Under the pieces are notes generated by a model, which was not told the origin of the DNA, made no database searches, and was given only the letters and a program-made list of their open reading frames with translations. Position numbers and translations under genes: made by a program. From an uncultured Chromatiaceae bacterium (GTDB lineage Bacteria; Pseudomonadota; Gammaproteobacteria; Enterobacterales; Alteromonadaceae), in NCBI GenBank assembly GCA_946481195.1, contig CAMLNG010000203.1:1-6899 (forward strand): a stretch of DNA of 6,899 bases. The letters run 5' to 3'. Positions 1 to 6,352 of this stretch are shown here, one piece after another. Numbering within the stretch: position 1 is the stretch's first letter; the number at the start of each line of letters is the position of its first letter.

Positions 1-55
1 TCAAGCCATTTTGAAATCCGGCGATGCGCTGCCAAGCAGTAAAGGTGTGCTCTGA
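1..55 (+). CDS. hisB: HisB C-terminus (imidazoleglycerol-phosphate dehydratase, possibly bifunctional), 5'-truncated
   Basis: Only the last 17 codons are in the window, read in the frame that starts at base 2 and stops at TGA 53-55. The peptide ends in LPSSKGVL, which I recognise as the usual C-terminus of HisB IGP dehydratase, including the E. coli enzyme. IGP dehydratase converts imidazole glycerol phosphate, the product of HisHF encoded just downstream, to imidazole acetol phosphate. In many gammaproteobacteria HisB also carries an N-terminal histidinol-phosphate phosphatase domain. Whether this one does cannot be told from here. One base separates its stop from the hisH start, so the two are co-transcribed and probably translationally coupled. 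Confidence 0.9.
   Translation, partial: QAILKSGDALPSSKGVL
41..47 (+). promoter_or_regulatory. hisH ribosome binding site, decides the hisH start
   Basis: AAAGGTG lies 9 nt before ATG 57, inside the last codons of hisB. It supports ATG 57 over the upstream in-frame ATG at 24. Starting at 24 would add 11 residues unlike the family and overlap hisB by 32 nt. Confidence 0.6.
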
Positions 56-56
56 C

Positions 57-695
57 ATGACTTTGCAAGCAAACAAACCGCAGCTGGTGATTGTCGATAC
101 CGGCTGCGCCAATATCACCTCAGTGTTCTGCGCACTGCAGCGCCTGGGGGCTGAGGTGCAGATTAGCGCAGATCAGGCATTTATCCGCGCCGCAGACAAA
201 GTGATTATTCCTGGCGTAGGCACGGCCAAACAAGCGATGGCCAATATCGACGCCAAAGGCCTGCGCAGCACCTTACAGCAACTGACGCAACCGGTGCTCG
301 GCATTTGCCTCGGTATGCAGCTGCTGACCGAACACTCGGCTGAGGGCGATGTAGAGTGCCTGGGGTTAATTCCGGGTCAGGTGGCACCGCTTGAAGCAAA
401 AGGCCTGCGTTTACCGCATATGGGCTGGAATACGCTGCAGGTAGAAAGCCCTGCGCATCCACTGCTACAGGGCATCACAGCAGCAGATTATGTCTACTTT
501 GTGCATAGTTTCGCGGTGCAACCTTCGCCTTATATGCTCGCCAGCTGTGACTACGGCAGCAAGTTTGCAGCAGTGATTGGCCGGCGTAATTTTCTCGGTA
601 TGCAGTTTCACCCGGAGCGCTCCGGCAAAGTCGGCGCCCGCCTTTTACAGAATTTCATACAGCTGGACGCGCAATCACTGCGTGCGCCAGACTGA
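57..695 (+). CDS. hisH: Imidazole glycerol phosphate synthase, glutamine amidotransferase subunit HisH
   Basis: Cytoplasmic class I glutamine amidotransferase. It hydrolyses glutamine and passes the ammonia to HisF, so that the HisHF complex converts PRFAR to IGP plus AICAR. From ATG 57 the protein has 212 residues, slightly longer than the roughly 200 usual for the family; the excess is mostly a short polar C-terminal tail. The catalytic triad is visible: Cys84 in GICLGMQLL, and His185 and Glu187 in GMQFHPERSG. Also present are the N-terminal DTGCANI segment, the oxyanion-region PGVGTA motif (residues 52-57), the LPHMGWN motif (119-125) and a YFVHS motif (147-151). It sits directly between hisB and hisA, with its partner hisF two genes on. 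Nothing suggests damage. An in-frame ATG at 24 exists but is unlikely to be used. Confidence 0.96.
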   Translation: MTLQANKPQLVIVDTGCANITSVFCALQRLGAEVQISADQAFIRAADKVIIPGVGTAKQAMANIDAKGLRSTLQQLTQPVLGICLGMQLLTEHSAEGDVECLGLIPGQVAPLEAKGLRLPHMGWNTLQVESPAHPLLQGITAADYVYFVHSFAVQPSPYMLASCDYGSKFAAVIGRRNFLGMQFHPERSGKVGARLLQNFIQLDAQSLRAPD

Positions 696-709
696 GCACA
701 GGAACAACA

Positions 710-1462
710 ATGATAATCCCGGCAATAGATTTAATTGATGGTCAGACGGTGCGCCTGTATCAGGGCAGTTATGACCAGACCACTCACTACACCCAAACGC
801 CGTTTGAGCTACGTGACCGCTATGCCGCAGCCGGCGCTGGTGTGTTACATCTGGTGGATTTATCCGGCGCCAAAGATGCCAGCAAACGCCAGACTGCGTT
901 GCTACGCGAACTGATGCAACAAAGCCCGTTACCGGTCCAGGTGGGCGGTGGTGTGCGCAGCGAAGCCGATTTAGTCACTTTGTTAGAAGCCGGCGCCAGC
1001 CGTGTGGTGATTGGATCGCTGGCGATTCGCGAAAGCGCTTTGGTGCAGCAGTGGCTCAGGCAATACGGCGGCGAACGCATTGTGCTGGCGCTGGACGTAT
1101 CCATTAACGAACAAGGCGAAAAAACCCTGCCGAGCCACGGCTGGATCAAAGCCTCAGGTATCACGCTGGAACAGGTGCTGGATGGCATGCTGGACGCAGG
1201 CGCGCGCCACGTGCTTTGCACTGACATCAGTCGTGATGGCACTTTACAAGGGCCAAACGTTGGGCTGTATCACGAACTTGCCGCGAAGTATCCCAGCATC
1301 GCCTGGCAAGCGTCCGGCGGTGTTGGCCACTTAGACCATATCCGCAGCTTGCGCAGTCAAGCCGGCAAGCCGTCGCCCGTCGCCGGCGTGATCCTCGGTC
1401 GCGCTTTGCTGGAAGGCAAATTCAGTATTGAGGAGGCGATCGCATGCTGGCAAAACGGTTAA
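710..1462 (+). CDS. hisA: ProFAR isomerase HisA
   Basis: 1-(5-phosphoribosyl)-5-[(5-phosphoribosylamino)methylideneamino]imidazole-4-carboxamide isomerase. This (beta/alpha)8-barrel enzyme carries out an Amadori rearrangement of ProFAR to PRFAR. At 250 residues it has normal length. The two catalytic aspartates are in place: Asp7 in [11 protein letters not shown] and Asp129 in VLALDV. Trp145 (HGW), the [13 protein letters not shown] loop (171-183) and the phosphate-binding GGGVRS, GGVG and ILGRAL segments of the two half-barrels are also present. A CAGGA ribosome-binding sequence lies 6 nt before ATG 710, in the 14-nt gap after hisH. The 3' end overlaps hisF by 19 nt. The HisA-specific TDISRDGT loop and the gene order separate it from the homologous HisF. 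Confidence 0.97.
   Translation: MIIPAIDLIDGQTVRLYQGSYDQTTHYTQTPFELRDRYAAAGAGVLHLVDLSGAKDASKRQTALLRELMQQSPLPVQVGGGVRSEADLVTLLEAGASRVVIGSLAIRESALVQQWLRQYGGERIVLALDVSINEQGEKTLPSHGWIKASGITLEQVLDGMLDAGARHVLCTDISRDGTLQGPNVGLYHELAAKYPSIAWQASGGVGHLDHIRSLRSQAGKPSPVAGVILGRALLEGKFSIEEAIACWQNG
1431..1436 (+). promoter_or_regulatory. hisF ribosome binding site inside the hisA 3' end
   Basis: AGGAGG, a near-perfect anti-16S match, lies 7 nt before ATG 1444 and within the coding sequence of hisA. It supports an independent strong start for hisF despite the 19-nt overlap. It also fixes the Glu-Glu-Ala stretch in the HisA C-terminus. Confidence 0.75.
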
Positions 1463-2217
1463 TTCCTTGTCTGGATGTACGCGATGGCGTCGTCGTGAAG
1501 GGCGTGCAATTTCGCAACCATGAAATCATTGGTGACATAGTGCCACTCGCCGCCCGCTACGCAGAAGAAGGTGCTGATGAGTTGGTGTTTTACGATATCA
1601 CCGCCTCCAGCGACGGCCGCGTTGTCGACAAAAGCTGGGTACGTAAAATTGCCGAAGTGATCGACATCCCGTTTTGTGTCGCCGGCGGCATTAAATCGGT
1701 AGCCGACGCCGGTAAAATTCTTGAACTGGGTGCGGACAAAATCTCCGTCAATAGCCCGGCGCTGGCGCGTCCGGAACTGATTAGCGAGCTGAATGCCGCC
1801 TTTGGTCAACAATGCGTGGTGGTTGGCATCGACAGCTATTTTGATGCCACCACGGGTCAATATCAGGTGTATCAATATACCGGCGATGAATCCCGCAGCC
1901 AGAAAACACGCTGGTTGTTGCTCGATTGGGTGGAAGAAGTGCAGCGCCGTGGCGCCGGTGAAATTGTACTGAATTGCATGAATCAGGACGGTGTGCGCCA
2001 GGGCTATGATTTAGCGCAGTTGTCCCTAGTGCGCCAGTATTGCCAGGTGCCGTTGATAGCTTCCGGCGGCGCCGGCGCGGTGCAGCATTTTATCGACGTG
2101 TTTCGCGACGCCGACGTCGATGGCGCGCTCGCAGCCTCGGTGTTTCATAAAGGCATTATTGCTATCCCAGATTTAAAATCAGCCTTAATTGCTGCCAAGG
2201 TGGAGATCCGGCCATGA
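1444..2217 (+). CDS. hisF: Imidazole glycerol phosphate synthase, cyclase subunit HisF
   Basis: Cytoplasmic (beta/alpha)8-barrel lyase/cyclase of IGP synthase. It uses ammonia channelled from HisH to cleave and cyclise PRFAR to IGP and AICAR; the AICAR feeds back to purine synthesis. At 257 residues it is of usual length. The two catalytic aspartates are Asp11 ([10 protein letters not shown]) and Asp130 (VVGID). Arg5, Glu46 and Lys99, residues that gate the ammonia entrance in characterised HisF, are conserved. The CVAGGIKS (78-85), [10 protein letters not shown] (204-213) and [12 protein letters not shown] (226-237) phosphate-binding and signature segments are intact. The gene overlaps hisA by 19 nt and hisI by 4 nt (ATGA), and its start has a strong AGGAGG. 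Confidence 0.97.
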   Translation: MLAKRLIPCLDVRDGVVVKGVQFRNHEIIGDIVPLAARYAEEGADELVFYDITASSDGRVVDKSWVRKIAEVIDIPFCVAGGIKSVADAGKILELGADKISVNSPALARPELISELNAAFGQQCVVVGIDSYFDATTGQYQVYQYTGDESRSQKTRWLLLDWVEEVQRRGAGEIVLNCMNQDGVRQGYDLAQLSLVRQYCQVPLIASGGAGAVQHFIDVFRDADVDGALAASVFHKGIIAIPDLKSALIAAKVEIRP

Positions 2218-2858
2218 GTTTTGTGTTAGATGCGAATGCGCCGCTGCCCGATCAACTGGAACAGCTGAAATGGCCCGCTGACGGTTTACTGCCATTGATA
2301 GTGCAGCATGCTGTATCCGGCAAAGTACTGATGCAGGGTTTTGCCAACAGCGAAGCTCTGACAGTGACACTGCAAACAGGCCGGGTGACCTTTTTTAGTC
2401 GCAGTAAAAACCGGCTTTGGACCAAAGGCGAAAGCTCAGGCCATTTTTTGCAGCTGCAAAGTTTAACTGCCGACTGTGACCGTGACAGCCTGCTCGCTTT
2501 GGCGTTACCGGACGGACCGACTTGCCATGTCGGCACTGAAACCTGCTGGCATGATGCGAACAGCAATGCGCCGGCGTTAAGTTTTTTAACTGATTTGGAA
2601 AGCGTGATCGCCAGCCGCCAGCATGCAGATCCCAAGTCCAGCTACACTGCCAGCCTGTTTGCCCGCGGCGTGAAACGCATCGCGCAAAAAGTGGGTGAAG
2701 AAGGCGTAGAGTCCGCTTTAGCAGCCATGGCCGGTGATCGCGAAGAGCTGAAAAACGAAGCCGCCGATTTAATCTTTCACCTGCTGGTATTGCTGCGCTC
2801 GCAGGACTTGCAGCTCAACGATGTGATTGATGTGTTAAAAGCCCGGCATCAGCAATAA
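2214..2858 (+). CDS. hisI: Bifunctional phosphoribosyl-AMP cyclohydrolase / phosphoribosyl-ATP pyrophosphohydrolase HisIE
   Basis: A fused enzyme for the second and third steps of histidine synthesis: PR-ATP to PR-AMP plus PPi, then ring opening to ProFAR. The N-terminal cyclohydrolase domain (about residues 20-120) has [30 protein letters not shown] and DCDRDSLL, with metal-ligand candidates Asp87, Asp89 and Asp91. Zinc-type cysteines are Cys88, Cys104 and Cys111 in [11 protein letters not shown]. The C-terminal MazG-like pyrophosphohydrolase domain (about 125-214) has KVGEEGVE (159-166) and NEAADLIFH (181-189), with Glu162/Glu163/Glu166 and Glu182/Asp185 as metal ligands. At 214 residues it has the usual size for the enterobacterial-type fusion, elsewhere called hisIE. 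It overlaps the hisF stop as ATGA, with GGAG 8 nt upstream. It is the last his gene. Confidence 0.96.
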   Translation: MSFVLDANAPLPDQLEQLKWPADGLLPLIVQHAVSGKVLMQGFANSEALTVTLQTGRVTFFSRSKNRLWTKGESSGHFLQLQSLTADCDRDSLLALALPDGPTCHVGTETCWHDANSNAPALSFLTDLESVIASRQHADPKSSYTASLFARGVKRIAQKVGEEGVESALAAMAGDREELKNEAADLIFHLLVLLRSQDLQLNDVIDVLKARHQQ

Positions 2859-2865
2859 CGCCAGA

Positions 2866-2896
2866 TGAGGCAGCTCGCCTAAAAACAGCTGCCTCA
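2866..2896 (+). terminator. Hairpin after the his operon, probable but non-canonical terminator
   Basis: A perfect 10-bp stem (arms TGAGGCAGCT at 2866-2875 and AGCTGCCTCA at 2887-2896, 11-nt loop) begins 7 nt after the hisI stop, where a his operon terminator is expected. No U-tract follows immediately; the nearest T5 run is at 2915-2919, about 18 nt beyond the stem. It may therefore be a weak terminator, a Rho-linked processed end or a 3'-stabilising stem. A second copy of the right-arm core occurs at 2922-2929. Confidence 0.5.
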
Positions 2897-3056
2897 AGCC
2901 CTGTCCTCTCCCAGTTTTTGCCTGCCTCACTTCAGTGTGCCGTGCGCTAATTGCCCGACATGGTTGTTAACATTTTGTGTGTTGCAGCACATGTAAGCCC
3001 TTGATAAGCTCTGAACCTCAGTCTCTCGTTTCCAGAATAAAGACAAGGAGCAAGTT

Positions 3057-3671
3057 ATGTTTGGTAAAATAGCCTCAGAAGCATTGGGATTAAGTGATAT
3101 TGGCCGGGTGATCAGCCCGGAAAACTACCACAAAGTTGAAGCCGACGATTATATCAAGCACGAAACAGGCGAGAAAATCTTCTTTTTAATCAAAAGTAAA
3201 ACTGACGAATATTGTTTTACTAACTTCGCGTTGCTGCATCTGGACGGCAACACCGCACTGAGTAAAAAACGCCTGCTGAAGCGCTACGAATATATCAATG
3301 CCGACATCCGCAATGTATTACTGGAAACTGCCGGTACTATTGATTTGGACGTCGAACTGAAATTCCGTATTCACAGCACCGACTTTTCCATCGACGTGCA
3401 TAAAGAACATATCGAACAGCTGAAAGATATCTACAAGGCCCTGACCGAAATCAGCTTGCTGATGGAAGCCGAGCAACGGGACTTACAGACGGTGGAAAAG
3501 AGCCTGTCACATGTGGTGAATTCGCTGGCCCGCCAAGGCGGCGAAGGTACGAACATCGCGCATCAGGCGCGTGAACTCTATGGTTTTTATCACGACACCT
3601 TAAGTGATGCGATGGCGCAGGCTTATCGCAAAGATTACAGCAGCGTGTTTGAAACTTTTATTAAAAACTAA
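3057..3671 (+). CDS. YvbH-like bacterial PH-domain protein
   Basis: A 204-residue protein that I recognise as the PH-domain (formerly DUF1696) family typified by Bacillus subtilis YvbH. The N-terminal half (about residues 1-125) contains the characteristic strings GLSDIGRVISPE (11-22), GEKIFFLIKSKTDEYCFTN (38-56), SKKRLLKRY (69-77) and LLETAGTIDLDVELKF (88-103). These match the bacterial PH-like beta-barrel. The C-terminal part (about 130-204) is helical and charged, matching the YvbH-type extension thought to mediate oligomerisation. There is no signal peptide or membrane segment, so the protein is predicted to be cytosolic. Its biochemical role is unknown to me. The start is supported by AAGGAG 6 nt upstream of ATG 3057. 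A 198-nt gap separates it from hisI, so it probably has its own promoter, but I see no convincing -35/-10 pair. The next gene starts immediately after its stop. Confidence 0.8.
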   Translation: MFGKIASEALGLSDIGRVISPENYHKVEADDYIKHETGEKIFFLIKSKTDEYCFTNFALLHLDGNTALSKKRLLKRYEYINADIRNVLLETAGTIDLDVELKFRIHSTDFSIDVHKEHIEQLKDIYKALTEISLLMEAEQRDLQTVEKSLSHVVNSLARQGGEGTNIAHQARELYGFYHDTLSDAMAQAYRKDYSSVFETFIKN

Positions 3672-5579
3672 ATGCTCAAGCGTCCGCTGATACTGATTGG
3701 CGTTGCTGTGATATTGCTGGGTTGGTGGTTGTGGCACCAGCCCAGCCAGACGATGCCGACTCCCTATCAAACACCATCCCAGCAACAATCGAGCGGCGCT
3801 TCGACCATCGACAGCGACAAAACAGCAGCTGCAGATGCCAAACCACCAAAACAACCCGCCGCCTGCCAGCAAGTGCTGCAAGATCAGGACTGGCACAAAA
3901 CGCCAGAGCGTGAAGCCATCCGGCAGTATTTGTATCAGCGACTGCAACAAGGCGACAGCCCTGAGCAGTTATTGCTGATGCTGCGCGACCGCCCCACGCA
4001 GAACAAATCACCTAGCCAGCGCCAGGCTGAACTGCAGTTTGAATTGCTGGATGCGCTGAGCCGCTATGAAGGCAGTTTGATAAAGCATGTGTTTCAACAA
4101 AAAGCATACAGTGATTTTTTCGACGGTTTAAAACGGTTTGCACCGGCTGAGAAAATTGAATATCTGCGTCGCGCTCCTGAAATCGAACTTACTTATCTGG
4201 AACCTTCAGGCCGGTTGGATGATTTTCAGCCAAAAACCACCTTACTGTTACTGGCACTGAGACAACATCAATTTGACGAGGCTTTGACTGGCCTGCGTTT
4301 TTCACCACGAGATTACAGTATGCTGCTGGGTGAACTCCTCAACACCCGACAGTTAGAACAGCTACTGCAACAAACAGATGATCTGCAAAGCCGGCACAAC
4401 CTGTTGAACCTGGCCGATCTGGCAGTGTATCACTTCAGAGACGACTTGCTACCACTGCTCGCACGTTATCAAGTGCTGCCAAGCCGTCAGGATGGGCTGT
4501 TCAGTGCGATGGATCTTGCGTTTAGCAGTCGATGGCGGCAAAAAGGCTGGGACGAGGCTAAGCGCAGACAACGTCAACAGGCGACTATTCAATTCCTGCA
4601 AAATCTCGGGTATCCGCTGCATGGGGAACTCAACACAACGAAAAACGGCAAAGCTTTTCTGCAGGTATCTGCTGTGGTTGAACCAAGATTTATCAGCTAC
4701 GACGAAGACCTCATTAATCTTGCCCAGGCCCAGCAGCTGTTACCGCTGCAAAGCCTGACTGCGTCTGAGCCTCTTCGATCGTTACTCAGGCACTATCAAC
4801 AACTAGATCTACAGCAGCAACAAATCAAAACAGCCTGCCTTGCCGAACAGGATGCTGTATTAAGCGCGCAAGGTTTGTGGTCGGAAAGTGAAGTTGTCAA
4901 CCTGCTGGACAAGCTAACGCAACAACATAGCGTCGGCGAATTACCACAGCGCCTACATCAGTCAGACCCAGCATTATTGGCGTTTTACTGGCAGCAACAG
5001 GATACAGAAACAACGACATCCTATGGTGATATTCCCAGCACCGAAGCTGAATTTGTCAAAGCTATTGCAGACAATCCAAGCCCCAGGCAAGCTGCTGATT
5101 TACTGCTGGTATTGACGATGCAACCGCAGTGGGCAAAACACTGGCCAAATGGCCTGACGGTCAGCTCGCTTGAGAACCTACTAACTTATGAGGGCACTAA
5201 ACACTGGCAGGTCATGCAGCAAAACGGTTTTGACCTGGGCATCACCGATACCAAAGGCCGCAATTTATACCCGCTGGCCTTTGCCGACAGCGCAGAAACA
5301 GTCAGTTTGTTGATCAACGCCAAAGTACCCTTGCAACAAAATCCATTAGGCCCGGACGCGCTGGATTTGGCTTTAGATGCCAGTTACCTGCAGCAACAAC
5401 TGCATCCGGCGCTGTTTTATATACTGCAGGAAACCGAAAGATTGCGCCCGTCGCACTTGTCGCGATTAAAACGGCTGCAGCAATATCGACCGGCGTTATT
5501 TCAGCAGCTGCAGGCCCAGTTTAGATTGCCGGACCTTACTGCTGCGACGCCAAACCCGATGCTGAGCCTGGAACCCTGA
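3672..5579 (+). CDS. Membrane-anchored Gln-rich protein with ankyrin-like repeats, function unknown
   Basis: I do not recognise the 635-residue product as a named family. Residues 1-4 (MLKR) are followed by a hydrophobic segment (about 5-21, rich in I/V/L/W) without a lipobox. This suggests a single N-terminal anchor with the bulk in the periplasm. A Ser/Thr/Pro/Gln linker spans about 23-60, then a Leu/Gln-rich helical body; about 12% of residues (76) are Gln. Several stretches resemble ankyrin repeats: TTLLLLALRQHQFDEALTGL (189-208), SAMDLAF with TIQFLQNLGYPL (278-316), and most clearly 511-569, with NGFDLGITDTKGRN, LAFADSAETVSLLINAKVPL and DALDLALD. Only two cysteines are present (65 and 389). 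ATG 3672 abuts the previous stop (TAAATG) and has no visible Shine-Dalgarno, so translation is probably coupled to the PH-domain gene. The next in-frame candidate (GTG, codon 13) would cut the anchor. Confidence 0.75.
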   Translation: MLKRPLILIGVAVILLGWWLWHQPSQTMPTPYQTPSQQQSSGASTIDSDKTAAADAKPPKQPAACQQVLQDQDWHKTPEREAIRQYLYQRLQQGDSPEQLLLMLRDRPTQNKSPSQRQAELQFELLDALSRYEGSLIKHVFQQKAYSDFFDGLKRFAPAEKIEYLRRAPEIELTYLEPSGRLDDFQPKTTLLLLALRQHQFDEALTGLRFSPRDYSMLLGELLNTRQLEQLLQQTDDLQSRHNLLNLADLAVYHFRDDLLPLLARYQVLPSRQDGLFSAMDLAFSSRWRQKGWDEAKRRQRQQATIQFLQNLGYPLHGELNTTKNGKAFLQVSAVVEPRFISYDEDLINLAQAQQLLPLQSLTASEPLRSLLRHYQQLDLQQQQIKTACLAEQDAVLSAQGLWSESEVVNLLDKLTQQHSVGELPQRLHQSDPALLAFYWQQQDTETTTSYGDIPSTEAEFVKAIADNPSPRQAADLLLVLTMQPQWAKHWPNGLTVSSLENLLTYEGTKHWQVMQQNGFDLGITDTKGRNLYPLAFADSAETVSLLINAKVPLQQNPLGPDALDLALDASYLQQQLHPALFYILQETERLRPSHLSRLKRLQQYRPALFQQLQAQFRLPDLTAATPNPMLSLEP

Positions 5580-5592
5580 AAACAGTTTTCAG
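5576..5592. other. Small hairpin across the convergent stop codons
   Basis: CTGAAAA (5576-5582) and TTTTCAG (5586-5592) form a 7-bp stem with a 3-nt loop. The stem overlaps the stop codon of the rightward membrane-protein gene (5577-5579) and that of the leftward tetR (5589-5591), which are only 9 bp apart. It is symmetric, so it could act weakly on both strands. The stem is AT-rich and no U-tract follows, so a terminator role is doubtful. Confidence 0.3.
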
Positions 5593-6191
5593 CCGGGTAA
5601 ATATTGCCGGACAAACATCTGCACATTGCTGTGCAGCACCTGCTCCGCCTGCGCCGAATAATCATGAAAACGGAACACCGCCGGCCAGAAGGCGAAACTC
5701 TTCATCAATCCCCAGAACTGGGTTTCAGCAATTTTGATATCCGGGATTTGTAAAACACCGGCCGCCACCGCCTGATGTAAAAACGGCAGCAAACCACATT
5801 CCTGGTCGTTCACCTGCGCTAAGGCCTGTTCCACCAATTCCGGCTGACGGATAAGTTCAGCAAGAACTATGCGCGCTTGTTCAATCAAGGTCTCACTTTG
5901 ATAAACAGTCCAAACCGAGCGGGCGATTTGCAGTAACTGCTCCTGCACAGGGCGACTGGCATCAAACCGTAAGCTGGCCGCTTGTTTGGTTTGTACCCAG
6001 AACGAGCCGGTCACTTCGTTAAACAACAACTCTTTGCTGGCAAAGTGGTTATACACAGTGCGTTTGGACACTTGCGCGCGCTCGGCAATGGCGTCCATGC
6101 TGGCGCCGACAAAACCTTTGTCTTTAAATTCGGCCAAAGCAGCATTTATTACCGCCTGACGTTTTTGTGCTGAACGACCTACAGGTTCCAT
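5589..6191 (-). CDS. TetR/AcrR-family transcriptional regulator
   Basis: A 200-residue one-component regulator counted from ATG 6191. The N-terminal DNA-binding domain covers about residues 8-58: a first helix RQAVINAALAEFKDKGF, then the helix-turn-helix SMDAIAERAQVSKRTVYNHF (31-50) with recognition helix SKRTVYNHF, then the typical ASKELLFNEV. The C-terminal part (about 75-195) is all-helical and resembles the AefR-like TetR C-terminal ligand-binding and dimerisation domain; its ligand cannot be inferred. The reading frame also allows GTG at 6194, but the ribosome-binding sequence favours ATG 6191. The gene is convergent with the membrane-protein gene and divergent from the MBL hydrolase. 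The 161-bp gap to the hydrolase contains a perfect palindrome, so it very likely represses that gene and perhaps itself. The best tetR promoter match I find is weak (TAATAT on the minus strand at 6263-6258, with a poor -35). Confidence 0.92.
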   Translation of the reverse strand: MEPVGRSAQKRQAVINAALAEFKDKGFVGASMDAIAERAQVSKRTVYNHFASKELLFNEVTGSFWVQTKQAASLRFDASRPVQEQLLQIARSVWTVYQSETLIEQARIVLAELIRQPELVEQALAQVNDQECGLLPFLHQAVAAGVLQIPDIKIAETQFWGLMKSFAFWPAVFRFHDYSAQAEQVLHSNVQMFVRQYLPG

Positions 6192-6195
6192 CACG

Positions 6196-6202
6196 CCCCT
6201 CT
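6196..6202 (-). promoter_or_regulatory. tetR ribosome binding site, decides its start
   Basis: On the minus strand AGAGGGG (6202-6196) precedes GTGATG. The GAGG core sits 3 nt before the GTG (6194-6192) but 6 nt before the ATG (6191-6189), so ATG 6191 is the better start. Confidence 0.55.
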
Positions 6203-6209
6203 TTTCAAC

Positions 6210-6240
6210 GCTATTACCACAACTGCAACTGGCTATTACC
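6210..6240 (-). repeat. Two copies of GGTAATAGC in the tetR leader
   Basis: The 9-bp word GGTAATAGC (minus strand) occurs at 6240-6232 and 6218-6210, 22 bp apart start to start. That is about two helical turns, so both copies face the same side. They lie just upstream of the tetR ribosome binding site. Function unknown; they could be a tandem site for another regulator or a chance repeat. Confidence 0.4.
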
Positions 6241-6271
6241 TGACACTATTGCAGAAAATATTACACTAAGC

Positions 6272-6321
6272 AGTTTACTTTTGCTACTTTAGCACTAAAC
6301 TACACCGTGTAGTTTACTTTT
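6272..6321 (+). repeat. Direct repeat of AGTTTACTTTT flanking the palindrome
   Basis: AGTTTACTTTT occurs at 6272-6282 and 6311-6321, 39 bp apart. The second copy begins inside the right arm of the palindrome and continues past it into the -10 region. The first, preceded by GC, gives GCAGTTTA, one base off the operator half-site GTAGTTTA. The first copy could be a secondary half-operator or a remnant of a duplicated control region. Confidence 0.5.
6296..6316. promoter_or_regulatory. Perfect 21-bp palindrome, probable TetR-family operator
   Basis: Arms TAAACTACAC (6296-6305) and GTGTAGTTTA (6307-6316) are exact reverse complements around a single C at 6306. A near-symmetric palindrome of this size in the divergent gap next to a tetR gene is the classical operator arrangement. 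It lies 36 nt before the MBL hydrolase start and 104 nt from the tetR start. Binding by the adjacent TetR is inferred, not shown. Confidence 0.8.
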
Positions 6322-6324
6322 AAT
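6296..6324 (+). promoter_or_regulatory. Candidate promoter of the MBL hydrolase gene
   Basis: TTTAAT (6319-6324) matches the -10 consensus at 5 of 6 positions. A 17-bp spacer separates it from TAAACT (6296-6301), a weak -35 with 3 of 6. Transcription would start near 6331, leaving a leader of about 22 nt with CAGGAG before the ATG. The palindrome covers the -35 and spacer, so a bound repressor would exclude RNA polymerase. Confidence 0.4.
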
Positions 6325-6352
6325 GTTAAACCGCCAGCAGCAGGAGCCTCTG

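Noticed and set aside
24..56. Extended HisH start at ATG 24
   Set aside because: It would overlap hisB by 32 nt, add 11 residues with no family match, and ignore the well-placed AAAGGTG before ATG 57.
820..1334. Long alternative frames inside hisA on both strands
   Set aside because: HisA is unambiguous through this interval; the alternative products resemble no protein and have no plausible start signals.
1459..1875. A 138-codon minus-strand frame inside hisF
   Set aside because: Antisense to an intact conserved gene, with no start signals or domain.
2964..3010. Promoter for the PH-domain gene (TTGTTA at 2964 or TTGCAG at 2982 as -35)
   Set aside because: No -10 of acceptable quality at 16-18 bp: TTGCAG pairs only with TAAGCT (3 of 6). 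A promoter is likely in this gap but I cannot place it.
3672..3740. Lipoprotein signal on the 635-residue protein
   Set aside because: No cysteine follows the hydrophobic segment; the first Cys is at residue 65, so it is a membrane anchor rather than a lipobox.
3600..4011. Two overlapping minus-strand open frames (116 and 111 codons) across the PH-domain/membrane-protein junction
   Set aside because: They are antisense to confidently coding sequence, have no ribosome binding site or recognisable domain, and are Cys/Arg/Trp-rich as shadow frames often are.
6192..6194. GTG start for the TetR protein
   Set aside because: The ribosome-binding core would be only 3 nt away; the adjacent ATG 6191 has better spacing and is the stronger codon.
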